From: Lachnospiraceae bacterium
GTDB taxonomy: Bacteria > Bacillota_A > Clostridia > Lachnospirales > Lachnospiraceae
Length of the DNA stretch: 8,614 nucleotides
Assembly: GCA_021770615.1 (NCBI GenBank)
Contig: JAETQR010000082.1
Location: 1 to 8,614, forward strand
Direction of reading: 5' to 3'
Part shown: positions 1 to 5,973 of the stretch, piece after piece
How positions within the stretch are numbered: position 1 is the first letter of the stretch
Layout: every line of letters begins with the position of its first letter
The notes under the pieces: model-generated
Told to the model about the DNA's origin: nothing
The model's input: the letters and a program-made list of their open reading frames with translations, nothing else
Database searches by the model: none
Position numbers and translations under genes: made by a program

Positions 1-455
1 TGATACTCCCCGATTGTGACCGCCATATTCGGCTGTTTTGCGCTCCGGCACATATCAATCAGCGCTGCCCCGGCTTCCTTCTTGTCCGTATATACCCGGT
101 TCCCGATTTTTATGGAAAAAGTGTCTTTATCCGGGAATTTATTCTGTGCGTAGGTCTGAATGTCGGCACGATACCCCGCAAGGCGTTCTTTCATGGAAGC
201 GATCTGCACCGGGTAATGCTTCACGATGTTGTCCTCCAGACGGTACTTCTGGCTGGTGTGGTTCGCCTTCAACAGCTTTAGCTTGGATACCTGAATATCT
301 AAATCCATTTTTTCTTTAATATAGGGATTTCCTGTTGCCAGAGCTTTCACTTCTGCATAAGTGAGAGCCGCTTCGTCTATGTCCTCACAGCTTCTGACCG
401 GGGATTTGCTCGTCATAATCTGCCCAATGAATTTCTGCTTGTTCTCGATAAGCTG
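1..455 (-). CDS. Snf2-type helicase / N6-adenine methylase of a conjugative element, C-terminal part (3' exon, runs off the left edge)
   Basis: Read on the minus strand from 455, the frame begins QLIENKQKFIGQIMTSKSP and continues open to the window edge through segments such as DIDEAALTYAEVKALATGNP and KEKMDLDIQVSKLKLLKANH. I recognise this as the region just after the helicase C-lobe in the very large DEAD/SNF2 helicase-N6 DNA methylase proteins carried by Tn1549-like and related integrative conjugative elements. The frame continues in phase from 2810 once the intron at 456-2809 is removed, so this is the downstream exon of one gene. The 3' end lies outside the window. The family role is inferred to be in element maintenance or DNA processing; its precise reaction is not established here. 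Identification rests on recalled family sequence, not on a search. Confidence 0.8.
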
Positions 456-496
456 GTCGGGTAGGTCAGCGGTATTACTACCGCCTTCCCCCCTAA
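456..496 (-). ncRNA. group II intron domain VI with predicted branch-point A
   Basis: On the minus strand GGCGGTA pairs with TACCGCT across a GTAA loop. The outer GGGGGG arm pairs with CCT and CCC around an unpaired A at position 462. That bulged A lies 7 nt from the 3' end of the intron, counting itself, which is the usual place for the lariat branch nucleotide. The intron ends with AC at 457-456. Confidence 0.82.
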
Positions 497-530
497 GAAC
501 CGTGCATGAAGGTTTCCCCTCACACGGCTC
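497..530 (-). ncRNA. group II intron domain V (catalytic hairpin)
   Basis: The minus strand reads GAGCCGTGTG...CATGCACGGTTC, exactly 34 nt. It forms the classic helix GAGCCGUG / CACGGUUC, with a two-nucleotide bulge and a GAAA tetraloop context. This is the most conserved piece of the ribozyme and holds the catalytic metal-binding triad. It lies just downstream of the maturase stop codon, the standard position. Confidence 0.93.
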
Positions 531-536
531 AAGCAC

Positions 537-2207
537 TTATAAGCCCTGTGTCACCAGAGCCGGTTCACCAGTGTTTTTCAAGTAATGTAATGCCCTATGG
601 CATTCGGCATGTAACAACATTTTCTTTTCCCTGAAATCTGCCCCTGTCTCTGAATGGATTCGAAAGCCTCTCTCTACCGTGATTGCTTCTCCGCAATGAG
701 GGCAGATTCCCTTTTGCGCTTTGTAAAGAGCATTCAGCTTCTTTCTCCCGTTAATTTCACGAAACATCCTCTCTGTATCCCTGTCCTCGAAATACTCTGT
801 AAACCTGCTGTCAAATGGCGTTGCTTCTGATTTTGTTTTCAGCCACCGTATGATATTGGTGTCCGTGGCATAAATCAAGCGCAGTTCAAACGAATCTGAC
901 GTTTTAACGCTGAATGTCCAGCTTCGTGTGCCAGCCTGCCTAAAATATTTCTTTGCTATCCATTTGTGGCTCTTTTTCGGATGTCTGCGCTTACACCATT
1001 GCCACAGGCATCTCCAAACGTCAAAATCAAACCGTTCAAATGCCTGTGAAGAAACATTGTATTTCTGGAAATTTACCCAGCCACGGATGACCGGGTTCAG
1101 CTTGCGTATCAAATCCTCCTGCTTCATAGACGGATTTTTCTTGATTATCTCCCTTATCTTGCTTACTATGGCTTTATAATTCTTTTTAGATGGTTTTGTA
1201 AGAAGTTTGTCTTTGTACCACCTTATATTACTTCCGAGAAAATCAAATCCATTTTCGATATGGGTAATAACCGTCTTTTCTTCTGACAATTCTAATCCTC
1301 TCTCTGACAGAAATTCCCGGATTATCGGAAGCACACCATTTTCCAACAGTTCTTTGCTTTCGCCTGTAACGATAAAGTCATCAGCATAGCGAATAAAATT
1401 CACTTTCGGAAAATATACTCTCCCTTTTACCGTTCTCCGATGGTATCTATCTTTCAGTTCTTTTTCCAATCCATCCAATACCATGTTACAGATAGTTGGT
1501 GAAATAGCTGACCCCTGTGGGCTTCCCAATTCTGTCGGGAATAGCCGTCCGGTTTCAATGTATCCGCTTTTTAGCCATTTACGCAGGATATCCCTGTCCA
1601 TTGGGATATTATCCAGAATCCATTCATGGCTGATATTATCGAAACAGCCTTTGATATCTCCTTCTAACACCCACTTCGGGGATTTCCTTTTATTCAGACA
1701 GGTGAAACATTGCTCAATGGCGTCCTGCACACACCGTTTTGCCCGGAATCCGTAAGAATTCGGGTCGGCGGTGATTTCCGCAATCGGCTCCAATGCAAAT
1801 TTATATAATGTCTGCATTGCCCTGTCCTCCATGCATGGAATACTTAATGGGCGCATTTTTCCGTTTTTCTTCGGTATATACACCCTCTTTAGTGGCAGGG
1901 GCTTATATCCCCTGCGTTTCAAGCTGAGAATCGCTTCGTATTTCAGTTTTGGAGTAGACCATAATACTTTATCTACTCCTGCTGTTTTCTTGCCTTTATT
2001 ACTTGTCACCCTCTTTACGGCTAAAGCACGCCCGTAAAAAGAATGTGTGAGCAGCCACTGCAAGGATTTTACCTTGCCTGTCCTGCCCTGCTGATGAGCC
2101 TTTACGATACGCATTTGCAGTTTTTTAACATATGCTTCGGCTTTGTTCCAGTCAATCCTGTCCCAAGCCTTTGCAACGTCAGAAGTCGCACACGTTTTAC
2201 CGTTCAT
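537..2207 (-). CDS. ltrA: group II intron reverse transcriptase/maturase with HNH endonuclease
   Basis: The intron-encoded protein (556 aa) assists splicing of its own intron and copies it into DNA targets. The start chosen is the ATG at 2207, because AGGAG lies 8 nt upstream and the protein then begins with the usual maturase N-terminus (MNGKTCATSD). The open frame extends further up to 2435, but that part is intron RNA. Visible domains are: RT motifs at about residues 60-330, including D184 and D190 in GDIKGCFD, QGSAISP at 231-237 and the catalytic YADD at 274-277; the maturase/X thumb region at about 340-470; and a C-terminal HNH endonuclease with CPHCG at 502-506 and LLHAECHRALH near 531-541. 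Length and domain order are complete, with no frameshift, so the protein looks functional. The stop is 7 nt before domain V. Confidence 0.95.
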   Translation of the reverse strand: MNGKTCATSDVAKAWDRIDWNKAEAYVKKLQMRIVKAHQQGRTGKVKSLQWLLTHSFYGRALAVKRVTSNKGKKTAGVDKVLWSTPKLKYEAILSLKRRGYKPLPLKRVYIPKKNGKMRPLSIPCMEDRAMQTLYKFALEPIAEITADPNSYGFRAKRCVQDAIEQCFTCLNKRKSPKWVLEGDIKGCFDNISHEWILDNIPMDRDILRKWLKSGYIETGRLFPTELGSPQGSAISPTICNMVLDGLEKELKDRYHRRTVKGRVYFPKVNFIRYADDFIVTGESKELLENGVLPIIREFLSERGLELSEEKTVITHIENGFDFLGSNIRWYKDKLLTKPSKKNYKAIVSKIREIIKKNPSMKQEDLIRKLNPVIRGWVNFQKYNVSSQAFERFDFDVWRCLWQWCKRRHPKKSHKWIAKKYFRQAGTRSWTFSVKTSDSFELRLIYATDTNIIRWLKTKSEATPFDSRFTEYFEDRDTERMFREINGRKKLNALYKAQKGICPHCGEAITVERGFRIHSETGADFREKKMLLHAECHRALHYLKNTGEPALVTQGL

Positions 2208-2583
2208 TTGCTTTACTCCTTTCAAAAATTCTATAAATTCTCTCGTAATCAAGCACCACGCGGAATTGGGCACCCTTTCGGGCAGGGCAAATCTTGAACC
2301 CCTATCCGGCTTCATTACAAAGCCGGCATTCGCTTCTTCCGCAATCCTATACCCGCATTCCCAACGGCTTCCCTTACGGTCGGCTTGCCTTTGCAGGCGA
2401 GAATACGGGCTTGACACGTTCCACTTAATCAACAATTATCTGATAGTTTAGGTCCCACCTCTACTCCGGCAGTCTTATGTCCGTGTATTCCCAATGTGGA
2501 AGGGAATATCCGACTGCACACCTTTTGGTTCAAGCCTGTCAGCTACTTTGGCTTGTTCAGCTTTAACGAAGCTTACGGTGATT

Positions 2584-2590
2584 CAGTTAA
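2584..2590 (-). other. candidate EBS1 of the intron
   Basis: The minus-strand heptamer TTAACTG, about 220 nt into the intron, can pair with the last seven bases of the 5' exon, CAGTTGG (2816-2810). The duplex has five Watson-Crick pairs and two G-U pairs. Position and partner are as expected for EBS1-IBS1, the main target-recognition contact. The call rests on complementarity alone. Confidence 0.6.
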
Positions 2591-2666
2591 TTAACCATGC
2601 TATCAATAAAAAGCCTGCACCCTAACCGCCTTGTAGCTGGCAGCTTCATCCTCCCCTCACGGTTTG

Positions 2667-2671
2667 GATTC
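2667..2671 (-). other. candidate EBS2 of the intron
   Basis: Minus-strand GAATC, about 140 nt into the intron, is the complement of exon GATTC (2824-2820), which lies just upstream of the proposed IBS1. Order and spacing (EBS2 before EBS1, IBS2 before IBS1) fit the rule, but five base pairs is short and could be chance. Confidence 0.45.
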
Positions 2672-2809
2672 TAAATAGGGCTACGTTTATGCCCGCTTCC
2701 GAACAGTGCCATTACTGGCAGAGCCGGGGGCAACGGCTTCATCCAACGGAATGGATGGTTTGGTCGGTATTACCGCCAAACAGTTAAATTAAGCGACTTC
2801 GTGTCGCAC

Positions 2810-2824
2810 CCAACTGTACGAATC
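2810..2824 (-). other. intron target site in the 5' exon (IBS2-IBS1)
   Basis: The exon sequence GATTCGTACAGTTGG directly precedes the intron. Its GATTC and CAGTTGG parts are the proposed IBS2 and IBS1, three bases apart, matching the candidate EBS2 and EBS1. In the protein this is the conserved FDSYSW stretch after helicase motif VI, so the intron has entered a well-conserved part of a mobile-element gene. Confidence 0.55.
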
Positions 2825-2923
2825 GAATGTGCCTTCCGTCACATATCGGAATATTTTCACCTTGTCATTCATGTTGCCCTGTCTTAAAATCCGCCCTTCC
2901 TGCTGTTCAATGTCAGTCGGTCA
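2810..2923 (-). pseudogene. Snf2-type helicase fragment (exon upstream of the intron; 5' part missing)
   Basis: On the minus strand the frame reads PTDIEQQEGRILRQGNMND, followed by KVKIFRYVTEGTFDSYSW up to the intron. QQEGRILRQGN is helicase motif VI (QxxGRxxR), whose arginines contact ATP in this superfamily. In phase, a TGA at 2923-2921 immediately precedes the recognisable homology, and the sequence further upstream belongs to a different gene, the recombinase. The helicase has therefore been cut in the middle of its C-terminal lobe by insertion of another element, and the remaining part has no start of its own. It overlaps the last codons of the recombinase in another frame. The missing N-terminal part may lie past the right edge of the window. 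The gene is broken at this locus even if the intron splices. Confidence 0.78.
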
Positions 2924-4473
2924 TTTTTTGCGGACAGTTCAATACATACCATCCTTTTCTGTTCCCTGCTCCTGCGTTTGCTCTCGTTTGACTTCTCCCT
3001 CTGTATCCTCTTGGCACAAGCAGGACAATACTTCGATATTCCAGAGCCAGGGACATATTCAACGCCGCACACCGTACAGTGTTTGGCGGGCAACGCTGTC
3101 CACCGTTTCGTGGGTGTGATATGTAATTCACCGACAAAGCCGATGAATTTATAATAAATCTTGATTTCCTGTTTCACTGTTCCGTCTGCCATCTTCTCAC
3201 GCTCCGAAACAAGTATCTTGTCTATCAAGGCGTTTACAATGGTTGCGTCCAGTTCCTTAATGCCTTGGTAGTTGCGGATAAGGGAGAGGAAGTCACGGAT
3301 TCCCTGCGATTTCTCGTAGCTTTCATTGAGCGTTTCCGTTACTTTTTTCAGTCTTGCTTCAATTTCAAGCTGTTCTTTCTGGTATTTCCCCGACATCATC
3401 TCAAAATTCCGCTCGGTGATACGCTCCATGACCTTATCCTCATAGAGAGAGGAAAACAGCCTGTCAAGCTCCGCAAGGCGTTTGTTCAGCTTCTTTTGTT
3501 CTTTCTCCATTGCTTTCGCTTTGCTCTGGTCTGTTTCCGTGAGCCGCTTCTCAATCGCCCTCACCGCCCGCTTGTCATTCACCGCCATATCCGCAAAACG
3601 GTTGATGTCGGCAAGCACGGCGTTAAATAAATCCCTCGCTTCAATGGCGTGTGCGGTACACATAACATTGCCGTACCTGCCATAATTATTACAGGTGTAT
3701 TGTACGCAGTCGATGATGTCGGGGCGTTTCCTCCTGTTTGCGCTCATAGCCCGCAAAGCGTAGCCGCAGTCCGCACACTTGATAACGCCTGCAAAAATGT
3801 TCTCAAAGCCGCCCTTATTTTCGGGTAATCTGCGGCTTGTGATAAGCTGCTGTACAGTGTCAAATTCCTCCTGCGTGACTATCCCCTCATGGGTATCGGG
3901 TATCACTTCCCATTCTTCGGGCAGCTTCGAGGGGCGTTTCTTGCTTTTCATGTTGGCGGCAATCCGTTTGTAGCCCGCAAGGTTTCCCGCATATATCGGG
4001 CTTCTTAAAATGCCCCTTACACTGTTTTCGCTCCAAATATAGCGGTTTTCCTCGTTACCCTCAAAGTAACGCTCGTAACCTGTCGCCCCCTGCTCCGCCG
4101 CATAAGCGGCAGGGCGTAAAATATGCTGTTTATTGATGTGCTTGCGGATTTTGGAGATTCCATTTCCCTCTAATGCAAGTTCAAAAATCTCCCTTACCAC
4201 ATGGGCAACCTTATCATCTATCAGCAGGTGGTTATGGTCAGCAGGGTCTTTGATATACCCATAGGGTGCATACGTCCCCATGAATTTCCCCTGCTGAAAC
4301 CTCGCTCGGTACGCCGATTTTATCTTGACCGACACATCGGCAGAATACATTTCGTTTAGGATATTGCGAAATGGGGTGATGTCCATCGCCGATTTATTCA
4401 AGGTGTCCACGCCGTCATTGACTGCTATATACCTCACGTTATGCTCAGGGAAAAAGACTTCTGTATAATTCCA
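2884..4473 (-). pseudogene. large serine recombinase (TndX/TnpX type) lacking the catalytic domain
   Basis: Enzymes of this family cut and paste integrative elements using an N-terminal resolvase domain with a nucleophilic serine. Here homology starts abruptly at about 4473-4467 with YTEVFFPEHNVRYIAVNDGV, normally the end of the resolvase domain, and an in-frame TAA (4476-4474) precedes it. About 100-130 N-terminal residues, including the catalytic serine, are therefore absent. What remains is open for 517 codons from a GTG at 4437 (residue 1): the end of the catalytic core, the Recombinase domain (about 40-200, APYGYIKDP, SPIYAGNLAGYKR), a zinc ribbon with C221, C224, C249 and C260, a long charged coiled coil (about 280-400), and a second CxxC...CxxC zinc ribbon near the C-terminus. 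The last residues (RLTLNSRKGGF) and stop come from the interrupted helicase gene. No clear ribosome binding site precedes the GTG. It is probably inactive, though a DNA-binding remnant could be made. Confidence 0.82.
2915..2926 (-). other. probable end of the inserted element (recombinase attachment junction)
   Basis: Helicase-like coding (PTDIEQQEGR) begins at about 2920 and recombinase-element sequence lies to the right. The minus-strand junction reads AAATGACCGACT. TndX/TnpX-type recombinases are known to exchange strands at GA dinucleotides, and a GA is present at 2922-2921. The exact crossover base is an inference; the second end of the element is not in view. Confidence 0.45.
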
Positions 4474-4476
4474 TTA

Positions 4477-4509
4477 GAGAACATATATAGATATATACCC
4501 TATATAAAG
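4477..4509. repeat. AT-rich near-palindrome at the recombinase truncation point
   Basis: The plus strand reads gaacatatatagatatatac then cctatataaag. TATAT and ATATA units mirror each other. The run lies exactly between the lost 5' end of the recombinase and the terminator behind the sigma-like operon. It could be a deletion scar, a recombinase or excisionase binding site, or a leftover promoter. The sequence alone does not decide. Confidence 0.35.
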
Positions 4510-4511
4510 AA

Positions 4512-4537
4512 CAAGTGAGAAGCCTTTGACCTCTCAC
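4512..4537 (-). terminator. rho-independent-like terminator after the sigma-like operon
   Basis: On the minus strand GTGAGAGG (4537-4530) pairs with CTTCTCAC (4522-4515) over a seven-base loop, giving eight pairs with one G-U. TTGTTCTTT follows. It lies about 30 nt after the stop of the sigma-like gene at 4569, the right place to end that transcript. The U-tract is interrupted, so efficiency may be moderate. Confidence 0.6.
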
Positions 4538-4568
4538 CTAACATCCCATAGAATAACAGACTGAATTA

Positions 4569-4994
4569 TTATAAAATTTTCCGCAGTTTCTTACGCAAAT
4601 GAGATAACCTTGCATAGACAGCCCCTACCGTCAAATGCACAAGCAGCGCAATCTCCTTTGTAGAATAGCCATGCATTTTCAGCAATACGATTTGTAAAGT
4701 GCGTCTGTCTACCGTGGCTAAGGCAAGGTATAGATTTTCACTCTCAATCTCATCCAGTAAATCAGAAACAGACTTTACCTCCATCTGCTTCTCCTTGTCT
4801 ATCATATCCTCAAGATATTCTCCAAAATCACTTGTCCATCGGTAAAACCGCCTGTTGGAATTAAAATCTGCCCTATCGTCTGTGCGGATTTGTTCAATGA
4901 CCGTTTCATTAACGCCACACTCTCGCAAAACCTTTTCCTCAGCTTCTTTCCAGATGCGCCATTTCCTATCCTCTCGTCCGTGGTTGTATGCCAT
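4569..4994 (-). CDS. sigma-70 region-4-like regulator, 141 aa
   Basis: This is a small protein resembling the sigma-like Orf7-type regulators found near the integrase end of Tn916/Tn1549-family elements. The start at 4994 (MAYNHGREDRKWRIWKEAEE) is chosen because GGAGG lies 7 nt upstream; the frame is also open upstream to 5096 but without a comparable ribosome binding site. The N-terminal two thirds are charged and helical with no region 2. The C-terminus (about residues 85-141) is a sigma region 4 helix-turn-helix, including YSTKEIALLVHLTVGAVYAR followed by a basic tail LRKKLRKIL. It is the second of two sigma-like genes, 107 nt after the first, and is followed by a terminator. It probably controls element genes by binding DNA or RNA polymerase. 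A hairpin at 5006-5034 adjoins its ribosome binding site. Confidence 0.82.
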   Translation of the reverse strand: MAYNHGREDRKWRIWKEAEEKVLRECGVNETVIEQIRTDDRADFNSNRRFYRWTSDFGEYLEDMIDKEKQMEVKSVSDLLDEIESENLYLALATVDRRTLQIVLLKMHGYSTKEIALLVHLTVGAVYARLSHLRKKLRKIL

Positions 4995-5005
4995 GCTTTT
5001 TCCTC

Positions 5006-5034
5006 CAATCGGGATTTTAGTAAATCCAAGATTG
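5006..5034 (-). promoter_or_regulatory. hairpin adjoining the ribosome binding site of the 141-aa sigma-like gene
   Basis: On the minus strand CAATC (5034-5030) pairs with GATTG (5010-5006), and GGATTT with AAATCC, around an ACTA loop; a small internal loop separates the two helices. The 3' arm runs straight into GGAGG, so folding would partly hide the Shine-Dalgarno sequence. The sequence closely resembles the hairpin at 5623-5660 before the other sigma-like gene. Confidence 0.55.
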
Positions 5035-5053
5035 AGAGAGCTTAGGAATCGCC

Positions 5054-5085
5054 CCCTCATTTTCCCAAAGGAAAAAACAAGAGGG
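5054..5085 (-). promoter_or_regulatory. stable hairpin in the gap between the two sigma-like genes
   Basis: On the minus strand CCCTC (5085-5081) pairs with GAGGG (5058-5054), and an inner TTTTCC pairs with GGAAAA around a TTTG loop. No U-run follows on either strand, so it is not a standard terminator. It may stabilise or process the shared transcript, or pair alternatively with the hairpin that follows it. Confidence 0.4.
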
Positions 5086-5101
5086 CTGAACGCCATAAAA
5101 T

Positions 5102-5611
5102 TTAGTTCTCAATTATCGTCCTTAGCTTCGCAAGGATTTTGGCTTTGCGTTTGTTTACAACACTCTGCGTTATGCCTAACCGCAATCCGACTTCCCTCTC
5201 GGAAAGTTCCTCAAAGAAGATGGCTTGTATCAATGTCTGTTCGCCATCCGACAATAAAGGCAGGGCGACTTTCAACCTGTCCACCATCACCGCATGGATA
5301 ACGGTTTCCGCAACATTTACTGCTTCATCAACAATGAAGTCAATCACATTTCCCTCACTGTCTGTAAATCCCTCCAATGAAAGCAGCTTGTGGTTTGTGT
5401 CCAGTTTTTTCAGATAACGCCACCATTCTTTGTCCTTGTAGAAATCTGCATACTGTTCCCGCACGACTTCAAGCAAACAGCCCTGCACGGGGATAAACAG
5501 CTTGTCCAGATAACTCTGGTCGGATTCCCTGCGACAGCAGAAATCCTTATAGGACAGTTCCACATAGACATTGTTTTCTTTGATATATACTTTTCTTGGT
5601 GCATATTTCAC
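5102..5611 (-). CDS. sigma-70 region-4-like regulator, 169 aa
   Basis: A second helix-turn-helix protein of the sigma-like type seen in Tn916/Tn1549-family elements. The start is a GTG at 5611 (VKYAPRKVYIKENNVYVELS), preceded by GGAGG at 8 nt. The C-terminus (about residues 115-169, SDGEQTLIQAIFFEELSERE followed by GLRLGITQSVVNKRKAKIL) is a region 4 helix-turn-helix. The N-terminal part, with WWRYLKKLD near residue 60, has no domain I recognise. It lies upstream of the 141-aa gene in the same transcript. The frame is open without a stop up to an ATG at 5809, so a longer 235-aa form is possible. It probably regulates element transfer or excision genes, but its targets are not visible here. With the recombinase broken, part of that role may be lost. 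Confidence 0.8.
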   Translation of the reverse strand: MKYAPRKVYIKENNVYVELSYKDFCCRRESDQSYLDKLFIPVQGCLLEVVREQYADFYKDKEWWRYLKKLDTNHKLLSLEGFTDSEGNVIDFIVDEAVNVAETVIHAVMVDRLKVALPLLSDGEQTLIQAIFFEELSEREVGLRLGITQSVVNKRKAKILAKLRTIIEN

Positions 5612-5809
5612 CGTATTTTCCTCCAATCCGAATTTTTGAAGATGTAAAAATCCAGATTGGAAAGGCGGGGAGCGGCAATGAACACCAGAAACAGCCCTGC
5701 GGCACATTCCGATAAAAAACGACAAAAGAAAAACCGCAAAGGCTCTGTGACCTCTACGGTTATAGGAGATATGTATTCTGATAAGTGGAGATTCTACTTC
5801 TGGTTTCAT
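5612..5809 (-). other. open reading frame in phase with the 169-aa gene (possible coupled small protein or N-terminal extension)
   Basis: From an ATG at 5809 the frame reads MKPEVESPLIRIHISYNRRG, then a hydrophobic stretch AFAVFLLSFFIGM, and runs without a stop into the sigma-like gene at 5611. There is no ribosome binding site of its own, but its ATG overlaps the TGA of the 42-aa ORF upstream as ATGA, a common coupling arrangement. It could be translated as a 66-residue extension, giving a 235-aa protein with a possible membrane segment, or it may be an untranslated leader that merely lacks stops. I do not recognise a domain. Confidence 0.35.
5623..5660 (-). promoter_or_regulatory. long hairpin adjoining the ribosome binding site of the 169-aa sigma-like gene
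   Basis: On the minus strand CCAATCTGGATTTTT (5660-5646) pairs with AAAAATTCGGATTGG (5637-5623): fifteen continuous pairs including two G-U, with an eight-base loop. The 3' arm ends within TTGGAGG, so the stem includes the GG of the Shine-Dalgarno sequence 8 nt before the GTG start. This is the strongest of the three SD-linked hairpins in the block and has no U-tract, which suggests control of translation, not termination. Confidence 0.65.
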
Positions 5810-5934
5810 GGTGAAAAGTAGCGTTGCATAAGCAGGGATTTTTTTGACTGGCTTCCTGCCAATCCCCGATATGCTATATATAAGTCAATTCTGTATTGCA
5901 TGAACAGATAGGTTACTACCCGAAAAAAGGACAT
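5806..5934 (-). CDS. small ORF, 42 aa, possible leader peptide
   Basis: ATG at 5934 is preceded by GGAGGG at 8 nt, one of the better ribosome binding sites in the window. The product starts MSFFRVVTYLFMQYRIDLYI and ends LLMQRYFSP, with an aromatic, weakly hydrophobic first half and a basic second half. Its TGA overlaps the next ATG (5809). The ribosome binding site lies in the 3' arm of the hairpin at 5943-5973, and the U-run of that hairpin is the spacer before the start. This resembles a leader peptide whose translation is tied to the RNA structure, as known in principle for attenuated genes in Tn916-type elements. I recognise no homologue; it may also be a chance or relic frame. Confidence 0.45.
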   Translation of the reverse strand: MSFFRVVTYLFMQYRIDLYIAYRGLAGSQSKKSLLMQRYFSP

Positions 5935-5973
5935 AAAAAAATCCCTCCAAACTTTAAAAACAAAGTTAGAGGG
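5935..5973 (-). terminator. terminator/attenuator hairpin with seven-U tract
   Basis: On the minus strand CCCTC (5973-5969) pairs with GAGGG (5947-5943), and AACTTT with AAAGTT, around a GTTTTT loop; seven T follow (5941-5935). It lies about 80 nt behind the radical SAM stop and so can end that operon. It also lies directly ahead of the 42-aa ORF and the sigma-like genes on the same strand, and it contains the GGAGGG that serves the small ORF. It could therefore act as an attenuator for the downstream block. Confidence 0.72.

Larger units (their letters stand above)
456..2809 (-). mobile_element. complete group II intron (ribozyme plus reverse transcriptase)
   Basis: A self-splicing retroelement of 2354 nt, oriented with the gene it interrupts, as splicing requires. 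The 5' end at 2809 reads GTGCGACACGAAGTCGC on the minus strand, matching the GUGYG consensus. The 3' end at 456 reads CTACCCGAC, with the expected terminal AY. Domain V (497-530) and domain VI (456-496) lie directly after the stop of the intron-encoded protein, which occupies domain IV. Removing the intron joins TACAGTTGG to CAGCTTATC and gives a continuous helicase frame (SYSW-QLIEN), which strongly supports both boundaries. All the RNA and protein parts needed for splicing and retrohoming seem to be present. The protein resembles chloroplast-like class maturases, but that class call is tentative. Confidence 0.93.
2208..2809 (-). ncRNA. group II intron domains I to IV (5' ribozyme part, no gene)
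   Basis: This 602-nt stretch upstream of the maturase start contains the structural core of the intron. It begins with GTGCGACACGAAGTCGC, in which GCGAC and GTCGC form a short terminal hairpin. Exon-binding sequences are predicted at 2667-2671 and 2584-2590. The open frame reaching 2435 has no ribosome binding site of its own and no maturase homology before 2207, so I treat it as RNA, not protein. I did not fold the domains individually. Confidence 0.8.

Noticed and set aside
2208..2435. A 76-codon N-terminal extension of the maturase
   Set aside because: The maturase family start and a good AGGAG site are at 2207; upstream residues show no homology and fall in intron RNA.
928..2451. Several plus-strand reading frames of 60-102 codons opposite the intron protein
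   Set aside because: They lie entirely antisense to the RT/maturase or the intron RNA and show no recognisable domain; the minus-strand gene explains the coding signal.
3265..3685. Plus-strand reading frames of 121 and 67 codons opposite the recombinase
   Set aside because: They are antisense to the coiled-coil region of the recombinase, whose reading is supported by clear domain motifs.
5841..5865. Hairpin GATTGGC/GCCAGTC on the minus strand as a terminator
   Set aside because: It is followed by A, not U, on the minus strand and has no U-run on the plus strand; it lies inside the 42-codon ORF.
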